From Tragulus kanchil (taxonomy: Eukaryota > Chordata > Mammalia > Artiodactyla > Tragulidae): a DNA stretch of 64,000 nt. Under the pieces are notes generated by a model, which worked only from the letters and a program-made list of their open reading frames with translations, was not told where the DNA came from and did not search any database. The position numbers were made by a program, and so were the translations under genes. Position 1 is the stretch's first letter, and each line of letters begins with the position of its first letter. This document shows, one piece after another, positions 44,287-54,660 of this stretch. The stretch is taken from assembly GCA_022376925.1 (NCBI GenBank), contig JAIOJX010000032.1, positions 198,334,939 to 198,398,938 of the forward strand, in the 5' to 3' direction.

Positions 44287-45040
44287 CCAGATGTGATAGG
44301 TAAACTCAAGCTTATACATTAACGTTACTTGTCAAATTTTCTATAATATATTTCAGATAGTCACAATGGCATATGGTTATTCATTTAACAGATATTTGGT
44401 GAATTGAAGCTCTGTATTTTGGTATCTCTACAGAACCCAGTGCATTTGGTTAAATGATAATTGAATCAGAACATAACACAACAAATGTTTTGATACAGTA
44501 TTTTTCAAAATAAGCACTGGTCCAATTTGGATCAATTACTGGTTTATCAACTTTTATAACAGAAATTACTCTGAGATTAAGACATTATGTCCAGAAGAGT
44601 CTTCTATGTAAGACCAAATGCTACCATAGTGATACCACAATATCAGCCATTTACGTGTTATGGTGAATTTGCTAATAAAAAATGAAGACTCAGAAACCGG
44701 GAAGCACAGTAACATCTTTAACTTCTACACAATTTAATATTTACTGGCCTGCATAAAGATAAATTTTCAACAGGGATCGATAAATATTGGAAAAGAAAAG
44801 ACTAAGTTTGTGTTAAATTTGGTCTTCAATGTGGGAAAAAAATACCTAGAATAATATTGTCACAGATCAATGATGTGCTGAGAATGGATAGTTATGTGAG
44901 GATTTGCTAGAGTTTCATTCATCTCCTGCTCTCTTAAAACCAAAACCATCAGGTTTAATTTTTCAGCTTCCATTTTGAAAGACCACAGGTTTCTCAGAAA
45001 AAAAGGGCAGAGAATCACTGCTTCAATAAAAAGCGGGCTT

Positions 45041-45351
45041 GGGCTTCCCCTGGTGGTCCAGTGGATAGGGACACCGCCTTGCAGTGCAAGGGGCGCCGGT
45101 TCGATCCCTGGCCTGGGAAGATCCCACGTGCCGCGGAGCGGCTGGACTGATGTGTCCAATTACCGAGCCTGAGCTCTGGAGCGCATGCGCCCAGAGCTGG
45201 CGCTCTGCGACAACAGAGGCCACCGCGATGGGAGGCCCACAGGAGCCAAAGAACAAAGACGGATGAAAATAGAAAAACCAAAAAGAAGTGGCCCGCCCGC
45301 CCCCCTCCCCCCAAACTCCCCACCAAAATAAATAAATTAATTAATTAAAAA
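45041..45351 (+). mobile_element. CHR-type SINE, copy A with corrupted 3' end
   Basis: GGGCTTCCCCTGGTGGTCCA, B box GGTTCGATCCCTGGCC, CGTGCCGCGGAGCGGC and TGATGTGTCCAATTACCGAG are intact. From about 45236 on the sequence departs from copy B (for example GTGGCCCGCCCGCCCCCC) and no target-site duplication follows the tail. Confidence 0.9.
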
Positions 45352-46154
45352 AGGAACAAAGGGGACTGGGATCACATGCTATAATTTAAAAAAATTTACA
45401 CCAGATGTGATAGGTAAACTCAAGCTTATACATTAACGTTACTTGTCAAATTTTCTATAATATATTTCAGATAGTCACAATGGCATATGGTTATTCATTT
45501 AACAGATATTTGGTGAATTGAAGCTCTGTATTTTGGTATCTCTACAGAACCCAGTGCATTTGGTTAAATGATAATTGAATCAGAACATAACACAACAAAT
45601 GTTTTGATACAGTATTTTTCAAAATAAGCACTGGTCCAATTTGGATCAATTACTGGTTTATCAACTTTTATAACAGAAATTACTCTGAGATTAAGACATT
45701 ATGTCCAGAAGAGTCTTCTATGTAAGACCAAATGCTACCATAGTGATACCACAATATCAGCCATTTACGTGTTATGGTGAATTTGCTAATAAAAAATGAA
45801 GACTCAGAAACCGGGAAGCACAGTAACATCTTTAACTTCTACACAATTTAATATTTACTGGCCTGCATAAAGATAAATTTTCAACAGGGATCGATAAATA
45901 TTGGAAAAGAAAAGACTAAGTTTGTGTTAAATTTGGTCTTCAATGTGGGAAAAAAATACCTAGAATAATATTGTCACAGATCAATGATGTGCTGAGAATG
46001 GATAGTTATGTGAGGATTTGCTAGAGTTTCATTCATCTCCTGCTCTCTTAAAACCAAAACCATCAGGTTTAATTTTTCAGCTTCCATTTTGAAAGACCAC
46101 AGGTTTCTCAGAAAAAAAGGGCAGAGAATCACTGCTTCAATAAAAAGCGGGCTT

Positions 46155-46480
46155 GGGCTTCCCCTGGTGGTCCAGTGGATAGGGACACCGCCTTGCAGTG
46201 CAAGGGGCGCCGGTTCGATCCCTGGCCTGGGAAGATCCCACGTGCCGCGGAGCGGCTGGACTGATGTGTCCAATTACCGAGCCTGAGCTCTGGAGCGCAT
46301 GCGCCCAGAGCTGGCGCTCTGCGACAACAGAGGCCACTGCGATGGGAAGCCCGCAGGGGCCAAAGAACAAAGACGGATGAAAATAGAGAAGTGAAAGACC
46401 AATAGAGGTGGCCCCGCCCGCTCCCCTCCCTCCCCAACCCGACCCCCGCACAAAATAAATAAATTAATTAATTAAAAAAA
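46155..46480 (+). mobile_element. CHR-type SINE, copy B, complete
   Basis: It has the same head and body as the element at 45041, ending in AAATAAATAAATTAATTAAT and an A run. The flanks AAAAAGCGGGCT (46142-46153) and AAAAACGCGGGCT (46481-46493) form a near-perfect target-site duplication. It is GC-rich and lightly diverged, so relatively young. Confidence 0.93.
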
Positions 46481-46555
46481 AAAAACGCGGGCTCATTGTA
46501 GGCTGTTCAGTTGTCTTGGTTTGATCAAGGCTTGTAGGGATTCCTGGGACATGGG

Positions 46556-46685
46556 ACTTTTATTTTATTTTATTTTTTAATTGTAAGATAATTGCTTTAT
46601 AATGTTGTATTGTTTTGGGGCACAGAACAGCATGAATCAGTTATAACTATTATCTCCCCTCCCATGCGAGCCTCCCTCCCACCAT
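46556..46685 (-). mobile_element. L1 3' UTR fragment
   Basis: The plus strand reads ATTGCTTTATAATGTTGTAT, GGCACAGAACAGCATGAATC and CCTCCCATGCGAGCCTCCC, the reversed ruminant L1 3' end. It adjoins an oppositely oriented L1 fragment. Confidence 0.75.
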
Positions 46686-47232
46686 TGCTCATTATTAGAG
46701 AAATGCAAATCAAAGCTACAATGAGGTATGACCTCACATCAGTCAGGTGGCCATTGTCAAAAACTCTACAAACAATAAATGCTGGAGAGGATGTGGAGAA
46801 AAGGGAATCCTCTTGCACTGTTGTAGGGAATGTAAACTGATATAGTCACTATGGAGAAAAGTTTGCATGTGTGCATCCTAAGTTTCTTCAGTAGCTCCCC
46901 ACTCTTTGTGATCCTGTGGACTATAGCCACCAGGCTCTTCTGTCCATGGGATTCTCCAGGTAAGAATACTGGAGTAGGTTGCCATTTCCTTTTCCAGGGA
47001 ATCTTCCTGACCCATGAATTAGACTACATCTCTTATGTCTCCTGCACTGGCAAGCCGGTTCTTTACTACTAGCACCACCTGGGAAGCCTGGAGAACAATA
47101 CAGAGATTCCTTAAGAAACTAGGAATAAAATTACCATATGATCCACCAATCTCACTTCTGGGAATATACCCTGAGAAAACCACGATCCAAAAAGACACGT
47201 ATACTCCAAAGGACATTCATTTTAAAAACGGA
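46686..47232 (+). mobile_element. L1 LINE 3' UTR/ORF2-end fragment, split by Bov-tA
   Basis: The plus strand follows the ruminant L1 3' region: TTATTAGAGAAATGCAAATC, ACCTCACATCAGTCAGG, AATGCTGGAGAGGATGTGG, then after the SINE ATTCCTTAAGAAACTAGG, CCATATGATCCACCAATC and GGGAATATACCCTGAG. With the preceding minus-strand piece it forms an inverted L1, as produced by twin priming. Confidence 0.85.
46861..47089 (-). mobile_element. Bov-tA SINE inserted into L1
   Basis: The reversed element shows CACTCTTTGTGATCCTGTGG, CACCAGGCTCTTCTGTCC, AATACTGGAGTAGGTTGCC and GCACCACCTGGGAAGCC. GGAGAAAA (46853-46860) and GGAGAACA (47090-47097) are the probable target-site duplication and rejoin the L1 sequence. 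Confidence 0.92.
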
Positions 47233-48106
47233 TAGTCTTGGCTGAAGTGGGAAGAGTGGGTCACTCTGAGCCTCTGAGTGAATTTCAGGAGCTATATGTG
47301 TGATCTCAGCTGCTAAAGAATATGAGCTTCTCAATGTGAAATAAGCCTTATGGTTCCTGGTGATCTGGCTGCCAGGAATTATGGTGACCTTAGATGGTCC
47401 ATATATGCAAGAATTTGTTCCTCTTAAGTTCTGTCATTATAATCATGTTTTCTGAGTCAAGTGATCTGGGATGTGTTTTCATAAGTCAGTTTAATTGTAC
47501 ACTAAACATTTGTGCTTTGCTATCTGGTTCTACATGTTTTTAACTCTTTATGAGAAATTCTTGCATGCATTGTAGAGTACAAATGAAAGAGCTGCTATAT
47601 GTTCTGTAGTAACAAAACCCCATTCTGGCTGGCAAGGAGAAAAGGCAATTTGTTCGACAGGTCACTAGTTTACTTCAGTTATTCAAGCAATAGGAAAACT
47701 AGATTCTCAGGGACAGCTGGAATTCAATCCTCCCATGCTCTTCCATCTCTCATTCTTGCTTCTTGTAGCAAATCTACTTTATCATTTGCCCTTTGGACTA
47801 GATTACATGACATACAGGAAATGCCCAGGGCCAATACCTTTCAAGCCTTGGGATTCTTACACCAGAAAGAGAGAGAGAGACAATTTTGCACATATCTGAT
47901 CTCAAGTTAAAAAAAAGAAAAGAACAACCGGGAAATGCTCTGATTAACAGAGTCTATAACAGGTGCCTTAGCCTTGGACAAGTCACCTGTTTTCATGACC
48001 TGTAGAATCGTTGTGATATTGTGCAAGCCATGTGGCTTGAGTTCCTAAAAAGTGTCACAATAAGAGAAGAGGGGCAAGTAGGAAAAAAATGCTCAGTCTA
48101 GACTTC
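47233..48106. other. Unassigned unique sequence
   Basis: This is mixed-composition DNA. The 103-codon plus-strand frame at 47599-47910 shows no known domain and no exon context. A short GA run lies at 47866-47880. Confidence 0.5.
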
Positions 48107-48117
48107 AAAATGGTCAG

Positions 48118-48462
48118 CCTGGGGCTTCCCTGGTTGTTCAGTGGTGAAGAGTTCGCCTGCCAATGCAGGAGACATGGGTTTGATCCCTGATCTGGGAAGA
48201 TCCTACATGCTGAGGAGCAATTAAGCCCACAAGCCACAGCTATTGAGTCTGCTCTAGAGCCTCAGAGTCACAACAATTGAGCTGCAACTGTTGAAGCCCT
48301 TGTACCCTAGAGTCCAAGATTCACAACAAGAGAAGTCACCACAATGAGAAACCTGCTCACCTCAACTAGAGAAGCCCTCACTGCCTGCTACTAAAGAAGA
48401 GCCTATGGTAGCAGTGAAAACCCAGAATAGCCAATAAATAAATTAATTAAAATTAAAATTAT
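48118..48462 (+). mobile_element. CHRL-type SINE
   Basis: It reads GGGGCTTCCCTGGTTGTTCA, the B box GGTTTGATCCCTGATC, AAGCCCACAAGCCACAGC, CACAACAATTGAGCTGCAA, ACAAGAGAAGTCACCACAAT and a CCAATAAATAAATTAATTAA tail. A perfect 11-base target-site duplication AAAATGGTCAG lies at 48107-48117 and 48463-48473. Confidence 0.93.
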
Positions 48463-48473
48463 AAAATGGTCAG

Positions 48474-48883
48474 TGTAGCAAAAGGATGTCCCAACATAAC
48501 TTAAAAAAGCGTTTTGCAGAGTACTGTCCCCCAACCATCAACATCAGCATTGCCCAGAATAGATCAGGTGCAAAATCTATGACCTCATCTAGATTAGAAA
48601 TTCTGGGGATGGGACCCAGTGGTGTGTTTTATCGAGCCCTTCAGGTGATTTTGATACACACTAAATTTTATAAACCATCACCTTAAAAATAAGAGAGACA
48701 TTTGTGTAAATGAAAACATTTGTGAGCAGTATTGGAGCACCTGAAACAGAAAATTAAAGAGACATCACTTATTCCACAAACCTCTCTCCTGCCCAACCCT
48801 CTTCTCAGAAGACAGTTTACTTTAAAATTCTTGTCTAGTTGCAGATGCCCAACAAACACAGGGAAAGTGGTTCAAAATCACCA
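48474..48883. other. Unassigned sequence
   Basis: This is unique DNA between a SINE and an L1 fragment. Text around 48600-48670 (GATTTTGATACACACTAAA) has the look of an old repeat, but I cannot name it. Confidence 0.45.
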
Positions 48884-50030
48884 GTTATTAGAGAAATGCA
48901 AATTAATACTACAATGAGATAACACCTCACACCAGTCAGGATGGCAAGCATCAAAAATTCCACAAACGGCTTCCCCGATGGTCAAGTGGGTAAAAAGTTC
49001 ACCTTGCAGTGCAAGGGGCACCAGTTTGATCCCTGGCCCAGGAATATCACACATGCCATGGAGCGGCTGGACCTCTATGTCCAATTACTAGCCAGTGCTC
49101 TGGAGTGCACGCTTCTAGAGCTGGTGCTCTGAAATGTGAGAGGCCACTGCAACGGGAGGCCCACACAGGCCAAAAGAATAAAGATGGATGAAAATAAATA
49201 AATAAATAAATAACCAATAAAAGAGGCCAAAAAAAAAAAAAAAATTCCACAAACAAATGCCAGAGAGAGTGCAGAGAGAAGGAAACCCTCCTACACTGTT
49301 GGTAGGAGTGTAAATTGGTACAGCCACTATGGAGAACTGTGTGGAGGTTCCTTAAAAAACTAAACATAGAGCTGCCATATGACCTTGTAATCCCACTCCT
49401 TGGCATTTATCCAGAGAAAAACATGGCCTATGGAGAAAAACATGCTCCCCAATGTTCATTGCATCACTGTTTACAGTAGCCAAGACATGGAAACAACCTA
49501 AATGTCCATCAACAGAGGACTAGATAAAGAAGATGTGGTATATATATACATACGATGGAATATTACTCAGCCATTAAAAAGAATGAAATAAAGCCATTTG
49601 TAGCAATATGGATGGATCTAGAGAGTGTCATACTGAGTGAAGTAAGTCAGACAGAGAAGGAGAAATATCGTATGACATCCCTTTTATGCGAATTCTAGAA
49701 AGAAATGATACAAGTGAACTTGTTTACAAAACAGAATGAGACTCACAAAGTTAAAAAGCAAAGGGGGGAGAGCATGGTTGGGGACTTTGGGAAAGTCATG
49801 TATACACTGCCATGTTTGAAATGAATAACTAACAAAAATCTATTGTATAGTACATGGAACTCTGCTAAATGTTATGCAGCAGCCTAGATGGGAGGGTGGT
49901 TTGGAGGGGAATGGATACATGTGTATGTATAACTGAGCCCCTTTGCTATTCACCTGAAACTATCACAAAATTGTTAATTGACTATACCTCAATAAAAATG
50001 TTTTTGGTAAAAAAACAATAAAATAAAATT
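48884..50030 (+). mobile_element. L1 LINE 3' end (5'-truncated)
   Basis: The plus strand reads TTATTAGAGAAATGCAAATT, ACACCTCACACCAGTCAGG, then after the SINE GGTACAGCCACTATGGAGAA, TTTACAGTAGCCAAGACATGG, AATGTCCATCAACAGAGG, AATATTACTCAGCCATTAAA, GTCAGACAGAGAAGG and the terminal CTCAATAAAAATG. This is the classic mammalian L1 ORF2 end and 3' UTR. The last 145 bases lie in duplication 14 and recur at 51072-51216. Confidence 0.92.
48968..49240 (+). mobile_element. CHR-type SINE inserted into L1
   Basis: It reads GGCTTCCCCGATGGTCAAG, the B box CAGTTTGATCCCTGGCC, CATGCCATGGAGCGGCTGG, CCAATTACTAGCCAGTGCTC and a tail of AAATAAAT repeats and poly-A. A 14-base perfect target-site duplication AAAATTCCACAAAC flanks it (48954-48967 and 49241-49254), and the L1 text resumes after it. 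Confidence 0.93.
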
Positions 50031-50784
50031 CCTGTCTGGGATTAGTAATTTAGCATTTCATACTTGCTCACTGTGTGACACCAAGAGCCCTAAATTAACT
50101 GAGATGTATAAGAAACAAATTGTCTTATTTAACGGATTTCTGGATGACTAAGAGTTAAATGACTACAATGAAAGGAAGGGAAAAAAAGGAACCAAAGCAA
50201 AATACAGATTAGATTTTCAACAAGGTTCAAACAAAAGCATTTGATTGTGTTTGTTCACCTACTTTAATGTCTCAGTGAAGCAAAATGAACCTAAGTGAAC
50301 CTTCTTTTAGATGAACAGGTGCTGTTCGTCTTATACTATTCCAAGCATTACTGGTTGTTTTGCAGTAAAGAAACATTTACTATAATGACTTTTTTTAATA
50401 AATCTGTTTTTTTCCCTCTTTCTTCCTCCCTCCCCTGTCAGTCTCTCTGTCTGTCTGTTTTTCTGTCTCTGCCACTCTCTTTTTCCTTTTTGCTCAAAAC
50501 CAAATACAAAACCAATACAAATTTTTGAATGTCCGATTTAACATGGCTAAGCTGGAACAAACTGTCTGGAAGGAAAGTTGCTCAAATGCCCTTGCACTTA
50601 GAACTTTCATAGAACAATTACTATTTTCTGTGGGTAACTAGTTGTTTGGACCATTTAAAATGTCAGATAGTAATTTAATGGCAACTCTAGAAAGAATTTG
50701 AGATACTTGCTTAGCCTCACAGCTTTTCATAAATGTTATTTTTATTCTTAGATAATATGATATTTGAAATTTTCCTACATCTAG
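50031..50784. other. Unassigned sequence with a pyrimidine tract
   Basis: A C/T-rich tract with TCTCTGTCTGTCTG units lies at about 50410-50490. No gene is recognised. Repeated at about 51217-51970. Confidence 0.5.
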
Positions 50785-51022
50785 GCTATAGAATTGAGAT
50801 CAGACTGCCTAGCTGAAATTTTGCCATTTTCTAGCTGTGGTATTAGGCAAATTATTTATCTTTAACTCTGATTCTTCTCATCATTAAGCTAAGAATATAA
50901 AACCACCTACTTTATAAGGTTACTATGGCAATTAAATAAGATCATACAGTCACATCTTTAACCTAGCAGTGCCTGGCATGTGGTAAAGTCCCTAGTACAT
51001 GCTAGGGATTATTAACTATTCC
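50785..51022 (+). mobile_element. MIR SINE (copies 51971-52208 and, partial, 53229-53286)
   Basis: It follows the MIR core well: GAGATCAGACTGCCTAGCTG, TTTTCTAGCTGTGGTATTAG, GGCAAATTATTTATC, AGGTTACTATGGCAATTAAA and AGTGCCTGGCATGTGG. It appears three times only because duplications 14 and 15 overlap here. Confidence 0.85.
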
Positions 51023-52478
51023 TTTTGTGAAATGCTGCTTCAGTTTCTCTTTCATCAGTAAGTGCAGTAAAAGATGGGAGGGTGGTTTGGAGGGGAATGG
51101 ATACATGTGTATGTATAACTGAGCCCCTTTGCTATTCACCTGAAACTATCACAAAATTGTTAATTGACTATACCTCAATAAAAATGTTTTTGGTAAAAAA
51201 ACAATAAAATAAAATTCCTGTCTGGGATTAGTAATTTAGCATTTCATACTTGCTCACTGTGTGACACCAAGAGCCCTAAATTAACTGAGATGTATAAGAA
51301 ACAAATTGTCTTATTTAACGGATTTCTGGATGACTAAGAGTTAAATGACTACAATGAAAGGAAGGGAAAAAAAGGAACCAAAGCAAAATACAGATTAGAT
51401 TTTCAACAAGGTTCAAACAAAAGCATTTGATTGTGTTTGTTCACCTACTTTAATGTCTCAGTGAAGCAAAATGAACCTAAGTGAACCTTCTTTTAGATGA
51501 ACAGGTGCTGTTCGTCTTATACTATTCCAAGCATTACTGGTTGTTTTGCAGTAAAGAAACATTTACTATAATGACTTTTTTTAATAAATCTGTTTTTTTC
51601 CCTCTTTCTTCCTCCCTCCCCTGTCAGTCTCTCTGTCTGTCTGTTTTTCTGTCTCTGCCACTCTCTTTTTCCTTTTTGCTCAAAACCAAATACAAAACCA
51701 ATACAAATTTTTGAATGTCCGATTTAACATGGCTAAGCTGGAACAAACTGTCTGGAAGGAAAGTTGCTCAAATGCCCTTGCACTTAGAACTTTCATAGAA
51801 CAATTACTATTTTCTGTGGGTAACTAGTTGTTTGGACCATTTAAAATGTCAGATAGTAATTTAATGGCAACTCTAGAAAGAATTTGAGATACTTGCTTAG
51901 CCTCACAGCTTTTCATAAATGTTATTTTTATTCTTAGATAATATGATATTTGAAATTTTCCTACATCTAGGCTATAGAATTGAGATCAGACTGCCTAGCT
52001 GAAATTTTGCCATTTTCTAGCTGTGGTATTAGGCAAATTATTTATCTTTAACTCTGATTCTTCTCATCATTAAGCTAAGAATATAAAACCACCTACTTTA
52101 TAAGGTTACTATGGCAATTAAATAAGATCATACAGTCACATCTTTAACCTAGCAGTGCCTGGCATGTGGTAAAGTCCCTAGTACATGCTAGGGATTATTA
52201 ACTATTCCTTTTGTGAAATGCTGCTTCAGTTTCTCTTTCATCAGTAAGTGCAGTCAAAGACTTGGCCGATTTCATGTGCAGCTTGTTAAAAAAGAAATAG
52301 AATGAGGAAAGGTGTTAAAAGCTTCCCCTGTAGCATTTTACCATATTATATATTCATAAATGGAATTTGGTAAATATACATAAGCTTTATAATTCTATGA
52401 AAGAATAAACATATCCTGGTCTGAAAGTAAGAAAAATTTAAAAACTGCTAAGAACCATCTATAAAAGGCAGGCATTGA

Positions 52479-52754
52479 GGGCTTCCCTGATGGTCCAGTA
52501 GGTAAAGAGTCCACCTTTCAATGCAAGGGGCACTGGTTCGATCCCTGACCTGGGAAGATCCCACATGCCGCGGAACTGCTGGACCGGTGTGTCCAATTAC
52601 CGGCCAGCGCTCTGGAGCGCATGTGCCCAGAGCCAGTGCTTGGCAGCGAGAGAGGCTGCTGCGATGGGAGGCCCACACAGTCCAAATGATAAAGATGGAT
52701 GGAAATAAATAGATGAAAAACCAATAAAGGAGGCCAAAATTTAATAATAATAAT
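52479..52754 (+). mobile_element. CHR-type SINE (copy 53557-53832)
   Basis: It reads GGGCTTCCCTGATGGTCCAG, the B box GGTTCGATCCCTGACC, CATGCCGCGGAACTGCTGG and GTGTGTCCAATTACCGGCC and an AATAATAATAATAAAAAG tail. Flanking AGGCATT at both ends is a short possible target-site duplication. Confidence 0.92.
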
Positions 52755-53049
52755 AAAAAGAAGGCATTATAATGTCTCATGCGCTAGATTTAGGGTCATT
52801 GGTTAAATGACAAGAGCAGTGCTCCATCATAGGAGCACATATTTTTACTGTGGTTGAGAGTAAATGAGCAGATCTCTGTAGAACATGCCAACTGATTTTT
52901 TGATAGAAAAAAAAAATGATAAAAACGAATTCCTAAATGGTGATTTTAAAACATGTTTAATGCCAAGTGGCAACTAGGTTCTTTATAATGTTGAGATTAC
53001 ATAACCCTGTCAATAAGTTGTCTTGGTAGTAGAAATCCTGGGTCTTAGA

Positions 53050-53197
53050 AATGTGAAATTAAAAGATACTTGATTCTTGGAAGAAAAGCAATGGCAAACC
53101 TACACAGCACATTAGAAAGCAGAGACATCACTTTGTTTACAAAGATCCGTGTAGTCAAGGTGGATCCAGTAGTCATGTATGGATGTGAGAATTGGAC
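53050..53197 (+). mobile_element. BovB LINE 3' part, cut by duplication joint
   Basis: GTGAAATTAAAAGATACTTG, TTGGAAGAAAAGCAATGGC and GTCATGTATGGATGTGAGAA match the BovB ORF C-terminal region. The sequence stops at the joint of duplication 15; the full element is in copy B. Confidence 0.9.
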
Positions 53198-54127
53198 TAA
53201 AAGCATCATTTTGAAACAGTCACATTTCAGCAGTGCCTGGCATGTGGTAAAGTCCCTAGTACATGCTAGGGATTATTAACTATTCCTTTTGTGAAATGCT
53301 GCTTCAGTTTCTCTTTCATCAGTAAGTGCAGTCAAAGACTTGGCCGATTTCATGTGCAGCTTGTTAAAAAAGAAATAGAATGAGGAAAGGTGTTAAAAGC
53401 TTCCCCTGTAGCATTTTACCATATTATATATTCATAAATGGAATTTGGTAAATATACATAAGCTTTATAATTCTATGAAAGAATAAACATATCCTGGTCT
53501 GAAAGTAAGAAAAATTTAAAAACTGCTAAGAACCATCTATAAAAGGCAGGCATTGAGGGCTTCCCTGATGGTCCAGTAGGTAAAGAGTCCACCTTTCAAT
53601 GCAAGGGGCACTGGTTCGATCCCTGACCTGGGAAGATCCCACATGCCGCGGAACTGCTGGACCGGTGTGTCCAATTACCGGCCAGCGCTCTGGAGCGCAT
53701 GTGCCCAGAGCCAGTGCTTGGCAGCGAGAGAGGCTGCTGCGATGGGAGGCCCACACAGTCCAAATGATAAAGATGGATGGAAATAAATAGATGAAAAACC
53801 AATAAAGGAGGCCAAAATTTAATAATAATAATAAAAAGAAGGCATTATAATGTCTCATGCGCTAGATTTAGGGTCATTGGTTAAATGACAAGAGCAGTGC
53901 TCCATCATAGGAGCACATCTTTTTACTGTGGTTGAGAGTAAATGAGCAGATCTCTGTAGAACATGCCAACTGATTTTTTGATAGAAAAAAAAAATGATAA
54001 AAACGAATTCCTAAATGGTGATTTTAAAACATGTTTAATGCCAAGTGGCAACTAGGTTCTTTATAATGTTGAGATTACATAACCCTGTCAATAAGTTGTC
54101 TTGGTAGTAGAAATCCTGGGTCTTAGA

Positions 54128-54660
54128 AATGTGAAATTAAAAGATACTTGATTCTTGGAAGAAAAGCAATGGCAAACCTACACAGCACATTAGAAAGCAG
54201 AGACATCACTTTGTTTACAAAGATCCGTGTAGTCAAGGTGGATCCAGTAGTCATGTATGGATGTGAGAATTGGACCATAAAGAAGGCTGATCAATGAAGA
54301 ATTGATCCTTTCAAACTGTGGTGCTGGAGAAGACTCCTGAGAGTCCCTTGGACAGCAAGGAGATCAAACCAGACAATCCTAAAGGAAATCAACCTTGAAT
54401 ATTCATTGGAAGGACTGATACTGTGGCACCAATACTTTGGCCACTTAAGGCGAAGAGACAATTCATAGGAAAAAACCCTGATGTTGGGAAAGACTGAGGG
54501 CAGAAGAATGGGCTGACAGGGGATGAGATGGCTGGCATCAGCAACTCAATGCACATGCGTCTGAGCAAACTCTGGATGATAGTGAAGGCCAGGGAAGACT
54601 GATATGCTGTTATGGAATTGCAAAGAGTCAGAAATAATTTAGAGACTGAACAACAACAAA
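54128..54660 (+). mobile_element. BovB LINE 3' end, 5'-truncated
   Basis: The BovB C-terminal coding region (GAATTGGACCATAAAGAAGG, TGCTGGAGAAGACTCCTGAG, GTCCCTTGGACAGCAAGGAG, CCAATACTTTGGCCACTTAA) runs to the 3' UTR with the Bov-tA-shared end AATTGCAAAGAGTCAGAAAT and an ACAACAACAAAC tail. Frames are broken. The last 154 bases are repeated at 55582-55737 through duplication 16. Confidence 0.92.

Larger units (their letters stand above)
44287..46480. repeat. Direct tandem duplication 13 (1114-base offset)
   Basis: Copy A is 44287 to about 45351 and copy B 45401 to about 46480. The first 950 bases match without a length change. The last 115 bases of A, the 3' half of a GC-rich CHR SINE, differ from B at many sites, and A then runs into 49 bases found nowhere else in the window. 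Copy B carries the expected SINE tail and target-site duplication, so B is the reliable version. Confidence 0.93.
49886..52254. repeat. Direct tandem duplication 14 (1186-base offset)
   Basis: Copy A is 49886-51071 and copy B 51072-52254, constant offset. Copy A ends CAGTAAAAGATGGG, B reads CAGTCAAAGACTTGG, so the joint costs at most three bases. The pair carries the L1 3' tail and a MIR. The end of B overlaps duplication 15, so about 100 bases occur three times (50965-51068, 52151-52254, 53229-53332). Confidence 0.95.
52151..54275. repeat. Direct tandem duplication 15 (1078-base offset)
   Basis: Copy A is 52151-53197 and copy B 53229-54275. I saw a single substitution (CACATATTTTT/CACATCTTTTT). 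The end of the 31-base joint (ACAGTCACATTTC) is a corrupted version of the DNA upstream of A (ACAGTCACATCTTTAACCT). Confidence 0.95.
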
